From positions 1-8,963 of the forward strand of contig CANJZR010000123.1 in NCBI GenBank assembly GCA_947479075.1: a stretch of DNA of 8,963 nt. Direction: 5' to 3'. Of this stretch, positions 6,075 through 8,963 are shown piece by piece. The position numbers and the translations under genes are program-made. Position 1 is the first letter of the stretch. Each line of letters begins with the position of its first letter. Origin of the DNA: Planctomycetaceae bacterium (lineage in GTDB: Bacteria > Planctomycetota > Planctomycetia > Planctomycetales > Planctomycetaceae). The notes under the pieces are model-generated. The model was not told the origin of the DNA. It did not search any database and saw only the letters and a list, made by a program, of their open reading frames with translations.

Positions 6075-6810
6075 AATGCCCAGTCGGTGTGTTCGTCTCA
6101 ACCGAGGCACAGAACGGACAGGCTGGCTCAGCGGTCGGCGAATTTGCAGCGTGTAAAAACGCAGCGCCACGATACACCGTCAAAGCTCCCGTGAAAACAA
6201 CACACCACGCCGCAGCTTTCATCAGCTTCTGCCGCGTGGCCATCTTCAGCAACATTGCCCCCGCCCCCGTCGCGACCATCAGCGGAACCGTCCCCACTCC
6301 AAAGACCACCATCACCGCCATGCCTCGCAGCAGATCGCCGGTACTCGCAGCCAATGACAGGAACGCGTAGAGCAGCCCGCACGGCAACAACCCCGTCAGC
6401 AGACCCGCCGAAAAGGCATTCCGCAGCCCGGGCAACTTGAGCATCGTGGCGAAGATCGGGCTCATCATGCACCCGATCTGAGGCGACTTCGACAGGCCAC
6501 GCCGCTTCAGCACTCCCGTCGCAAAGAGCCCTTCGACCACCAGCAGCATCCCCGCCAGCAGACACAGTGCCGCAGGGACATTCAACAGCTGTGGTGCCGC
6601 TTTCACGAGCCGCAAGCCCGCATATCCGCAGATCGCCCCGAGCGTGCCGTACGTCATCAATCGACCCGCACTGTATGCCAGCTGGGCGAAGAGGTTCTCA
6701 CGGAACGTAGGCTTGTTCATGCCCACGATCATGGCGAACCCACCACACATACCCACGCAGTGCGATGATCCCAACAGTCCGCCCAGCAGAATTAACGGAA
6801 ACTCAATCAT
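6073..6810 (-). CDS. SafE/UreH-like (DsbD_2-type) membrane protein, cbb3-locus type
   Basis: 245 residues, mostly hydrophobic, with about six membrane helices: roughly 3-30, 43-66, 74-98, 128-150, 160-188 and 193-212. The first helix carries GGLLGSSHCVGMCGGF (10-25), the hallmark of the sulfite exporter TauE/SafE-annotated, UreH-like family found beside CcoI/FixI in cbb3 oxidase loci. His17, Cys18 and Cys22 are candidate metal or thiol-exchange residues. The internal repeat begins at GLLTGLLPCGLLYAF (136-150) with Cys144, and further on is FGVGTVPLM (170-178). The role is thought to be copper or redox supply for oxidase maturation; the sulfite-exporter name is an annotation habit and not evidence of substrate. 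The C-terminal tail after the last helix holds CPFC (231-234), which is unusual. The ATG overlaps the 3' end of the ATPase gene by 8 bases and is preceded by GAGGTG (6815-6820). Confidence 0.85.
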   Translation of the reverse strand: MIEFPLILLGGLLGSSHCVGMCGGFAMIVGMNKPTFRENLFAQLAYSAGRLMTYGTLGAICGYAGLRLVKAAPQLLNVPAALCLLAGMLLVVEGLFATGVLKRRGLSKSPQIGCMMSPIFATMLKLPGLRNAFSAGLLTGLLPCGLLYAFLSLAASTGDLLRGMAVMVVFGVGTVPLMVATGAGAMLLKMATRQKLMKAAAWCVVFTGALTVYRGAAFLHAANSPTAEPACPFCASVETNTPTGH

Positions 6811-8950
6811 GAGCCACCTCGCTCACGGTCAGTTCAGTTTGCAACAGATCAAGTCCCGGGAGCAGCAGCCCCTCAGACCGAGACTCTCCCGCATGCTGGA
6901 GTCGCAGCGAGTTCCCCAGCACCACCAGACTGCTGATGACCATTAAAGCTGCGGCGATTGCAGGATGCAGCCAACCGCACGCTGCCAGCACGACACCAAT
7001 CCCGTTGTATGCAAAGGACGTGAAGAGGTTCTGACGGATCGTCGAAACCGCTTTGCGGGAGAATCCAATCGCCCACGGAATTGAAAGCAGATCGTTGCGA
7101 ATCAGGCAGACATCGGCGGACTCTCGCGTGACATCGGTGCCACAACCCATCGCGATGCCCACATCAGCCAGTGCCAGTGCCGGGGCATCGTTCACCCCAT
7201 CACCCACCATCGCCACTCGCTGATGAGCTACCCGCAGATCACGAATCGCCGCCAGCTTCTGTTCGGGCAGGAGTTCGGCCCGCACGGGGATACCAATTTC
7301 GGTCTGCAGCCGTGCACCACGCGCTGCGTGATCACCGGTCAACACTTCCATATCCAGGTCGAGCGCGCGACACTCGCGGATCATTTCGCGAGTCTCCGAT
7401 CGCAGCTCTTCCCGCAACAAGAAGAGCCCTCGCACCTCGCCATCCCATCCCACGAACACGCACGACTCAGCGTCCTGGTCGAGATGCATAATCGCCGCCG
7501 ACAGACGCGGACCGACCCGAAATCCGCTCTCCTGCATCAATCGATAGCTGCCCAGCTGGATCTCGCCTAGTTCATCCGCCAGCCGTGCCACAACACCTCG
7601 CCCGGGAACCGACCGCACGTCTTCGAGCTTCGGTAACAGATCGGTCGTCTCGACAAACCCGCGGACGGCTCGGGAGAAGATGTGTGTCGAAGAATCGGTG
7701 ATCGCAGCTGCCCGGCGAAGAACCTCAGATCTTTCGGTCTCCGCTTCGCACAGAAACTGCTTGACCGAGGGAGAACCCGTCGTGAGTGTCCCGGTCTTGT
7801 CGAGTCGCAGAGCAGTCACACTGGCCAGACGTTCCAGGGTTTCGCCTCCCCGCAGCAGCACCCCGCGCCGCGCAGCTGCTCCAAGGGCAGCCCACACGGC
7901 GAGTGGTGTCGCAAGGGCCAATGCACACGGACAGGCGATCAACACCACCGCCAGGGAGTTCAGCATCGCCGCTTCGGCCCCGGTATGCCAACCGTGCCAG
8001 ATTGCGGTCCCGAGCGCAATCACGCCGATCACCGGAAAGAAGATCCGCGAACAGCGGTCGGCCAGCTGTTCGTAGCGGCCCTTCACCGACTGAGCGTGAC
8101 GGACGGCCTCGACCAGTCGACCCAGAGCGCCTTGCTGGGGCAGGGCGGTCGCCTCGACGATCAGATCACCATCGAGGTTGAGCGTCCCCCCCATCAGCGG
8201 GCTGCCCACGCGCTTCGCAGCTGGCCAGCTTTCCCCGGTGAAGAACTGCTCATCGACCGTGGCCGTCCCCCGAACTACGGTCCCATCGACCGGGATGCGT
8301 TCACTGGCCCGGACTCGCAGGCGATCGCCGACCTGGACATCAGACAACTTGATCAGAACTTCGTGTGTCTGAGCATCGGACACGGTGACTACGCGATGGA
8401 CTGTCTCTGGAAGCAGAGACTCCAGAGCGTGCAGTGCCTCGGAAGCTTTTAGTCGGCCCGTCGCTTCGAGCCAACGTCCCAGAGTCACCAGCACCAGGAT
8501 CACACAGCTGACTTCGAAGTAGACGTGCCCCATGCTGCGGATCGTCGACACGACGGAGTAACCAAACGCTGCGAGCACTCCGGTCAGCAGCAGCAAATCG
8601 GTCGACAGCTGTCTCCGCTTGAGCAGCTCCCAGGCATTTCGTGCGAGCGGAACGCCAAGCCATGCCAGCACCGGAATCGTAAACAGCAGGGCAATCCAGC
8701 GCAAAAAGTCCGCCAGGGCTGCGGCAAAGGCCGTGTCGGGCTTGTCGGCATAGGCCCACAACGCCATCGTCAGCATGACGACATTCATCGAGAAGAAGAG
8801 CGACACGCCGAGCCCGGTCAGCATCCACCGGGACTCACCCACATCGCCCCGCTCGTTGGTCACAGCTGCGGCAAAACGGCAGCCGGAACAGCAATAGACG
8901 GGTCCCTGCGTCGCCCCCGGAACCGGCAACTCGCAATAGTCGCATCGCAC
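6803..8950 (-). CDS. ccoI: Copper-translocating P1B-type ATPase, CcoI/FixI-like
   Basis: 715 residues from a GTG at 8950. The frame stays open to the right edge, so the true start may lie outside. N-terminal cysteines CDYC (3-6) and CCSGC (20-24) form the metal-binding domain typical of FixI/CcoI (PF12156-like). No GMTCxxC HMA domain follows; membrane helices begin at about 42. Seen in order: A-domain TGES (238-241), the membrane CPC ion site (340-342), the phosphorylation site DKTGT with Asp384, TGD (538-540) and GDGVNDAP (583-590). Tyr648-Asn649 in helix 7 and Met670/Ser673-Ser674 in helix 8 match the Cu(I) P1B-1 signature. The nucleotide-domain HP motif reads His423-Ile424. Such pumps move Cu(I) from the cytoplasm to the periplasm; the FixI group does so slowly to load cbb3 oxidase. 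The downstream SafE-like gene overlaps it by 8 bases, supporting a cbb3-assembly role over bulk copper resistance. The gene name is assigned by similarity. Confidence 0.88.
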   Translation of the reverse strand: MRCDYCELPVPGATQGPVYCCSGCRFAAAVTNERGDVGESRWMLTGLGVSLFFSMNVVMLTMALWAYADKPDTAFAAALADFLRWIALLFTIPVLAWLGVPLARNAWELLKRRQLSTDLLLLTGVLAAFGYSVVSTIRSMGHVYFEVSCVILVLVTLGRWLEATGRLKASEALHALESLLPETVHRVVTVSDAQTHEVLIKLSDVQVGDRLRVRASERIPVDGTVVRGTATVDEQFFTGESWPAAKRVGSPLMGGTLNLDGDLIVEATALPQQGALGRLVEAVRHAQSVKGRYEQLADRCSRIFFPVIGVIALGTAIWHGWHTGAEAAMLNSLAVVLIACPCALALATPLAVWAALGAAARRGVLLRGGETLERLASVTALRLDKTGTLTTGSPSVKQFLCEAETERSEVLRRAAAITDSSTHIFSRAVRGFVETTDLLPKLEDVRSVPGRGVVARLADELGEIQLGSYRLMQESGFRVGPRLSAAIMHLDQDAESCVFVGWDGEVRGLFLLREELRSETREMIRECRALDLDMEVLTGDHAARGARLQTEIGIPVRAELLPEQKLAAIRDLRVAHQRVAMVGDGVNDAPALALADVGIAMGCGTDVTRESADVCLIRNDLLSIPWAIGFSRKAVSTIRQNLFTSFAYNGIGVVLAACGWLHPAIAAALMVISSLVVLGNSLRLQHAGESRSEGLLLPGLDLLQTELTVSEVAHD
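6815..6820 (-). promoter_or_regulatory. Ribosome binding site of SafE-like gene
   Basis: GAGGTG on the minus strand, inside the 3' end of the ATPase gene, 4 bases before the ATG at 6810. With the 8-base gene overlap it indicates translational coupling. Confidence 0.55.
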
Positions 8951-8963
8951 CGGATCGGAAGTA

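Noticed and set aside
7682..8452. 256-codon open frame on the plus strand
   Set aside because: It lies fully antisense to the P-type ATPase, whose motifs are intact. The length is explained by GC-rich codon bias of the true gene.

Overview
The window looks like ordinary chromosomal DNA from a planctomycete-type bacterium. The evidence is indirect: GC-rich DNA, a ceramidase-like secreted hydrolase carrying a Cys-Pro-Ser-Gln segment, a Gfo/Idh/MocA-type protein, an outer-membrane barrel protein with a proline/glycine-rich N-terminal region, and a copper P-type ATPase with an N-terminal cysteine cluster but no classical HMA domain. No 16S or other phylogenetic marker is present, so the phylum call is an inference. 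I see no mobile element, CRISPR array, tRNA or rRNA.

Left part (1-2611, minus strand): a neutral-ceramidase-like protein, cut by the left edge of the window, lies downstream of a 389-residue outer-membrane beta-barrel protein. Both have export signals, so this half serves the cell envelope.

Middle (2612-4363): a 432-base intergenic region rich in inverted repeats separates the barrel gene from a divergent plus-strand pair, an ECF sigma factor and a membrane-anchored zinc-finger anti-sigma factor. Together these form a transmembrane signalling module. A 9+9 base inverted repeat spans the sigma/anti-sigma gap and includes the anti-sigma start codon.

Right part (4402-8950, minus strand): an atypical Gfo/Idh/MocA-like protein converges on the anti-sigma gene. 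Upstream of it is a tightly packed set read right to left: a CcoI/FixI-like copper-exporting P1B-ATPase, an 8-base overlap, a SafE/UreH-like (DsbD_2-type) membrane protein, a 9-base gap, and a small DUF4405-like membrane protein. In many bacteria the ATPase and the SafE-like protein accompany cbb3-type cytochrome c oxidase genes, where the ATPase supplies copper for oxidase assembly. If that holds here, ccoNOP/ccoG-like genes should lie just beyond the right edge. No CcoS or CcoH is visible inside the window.

I found no clearly new multi-gene system. The points most worth a second look are the structured sigma/anti-sigma junction, the dyad-rich regulatory region, the Cys in place of a zinc-ligand His in the ceramidase-like protein, the missing EKP motif in the Gfo-like protein, the HP-to-HI change in the ATPase, the CPFC tail of the SafE-like protein, and a G-quadruplex-type G-run cluster at 5411-5434.
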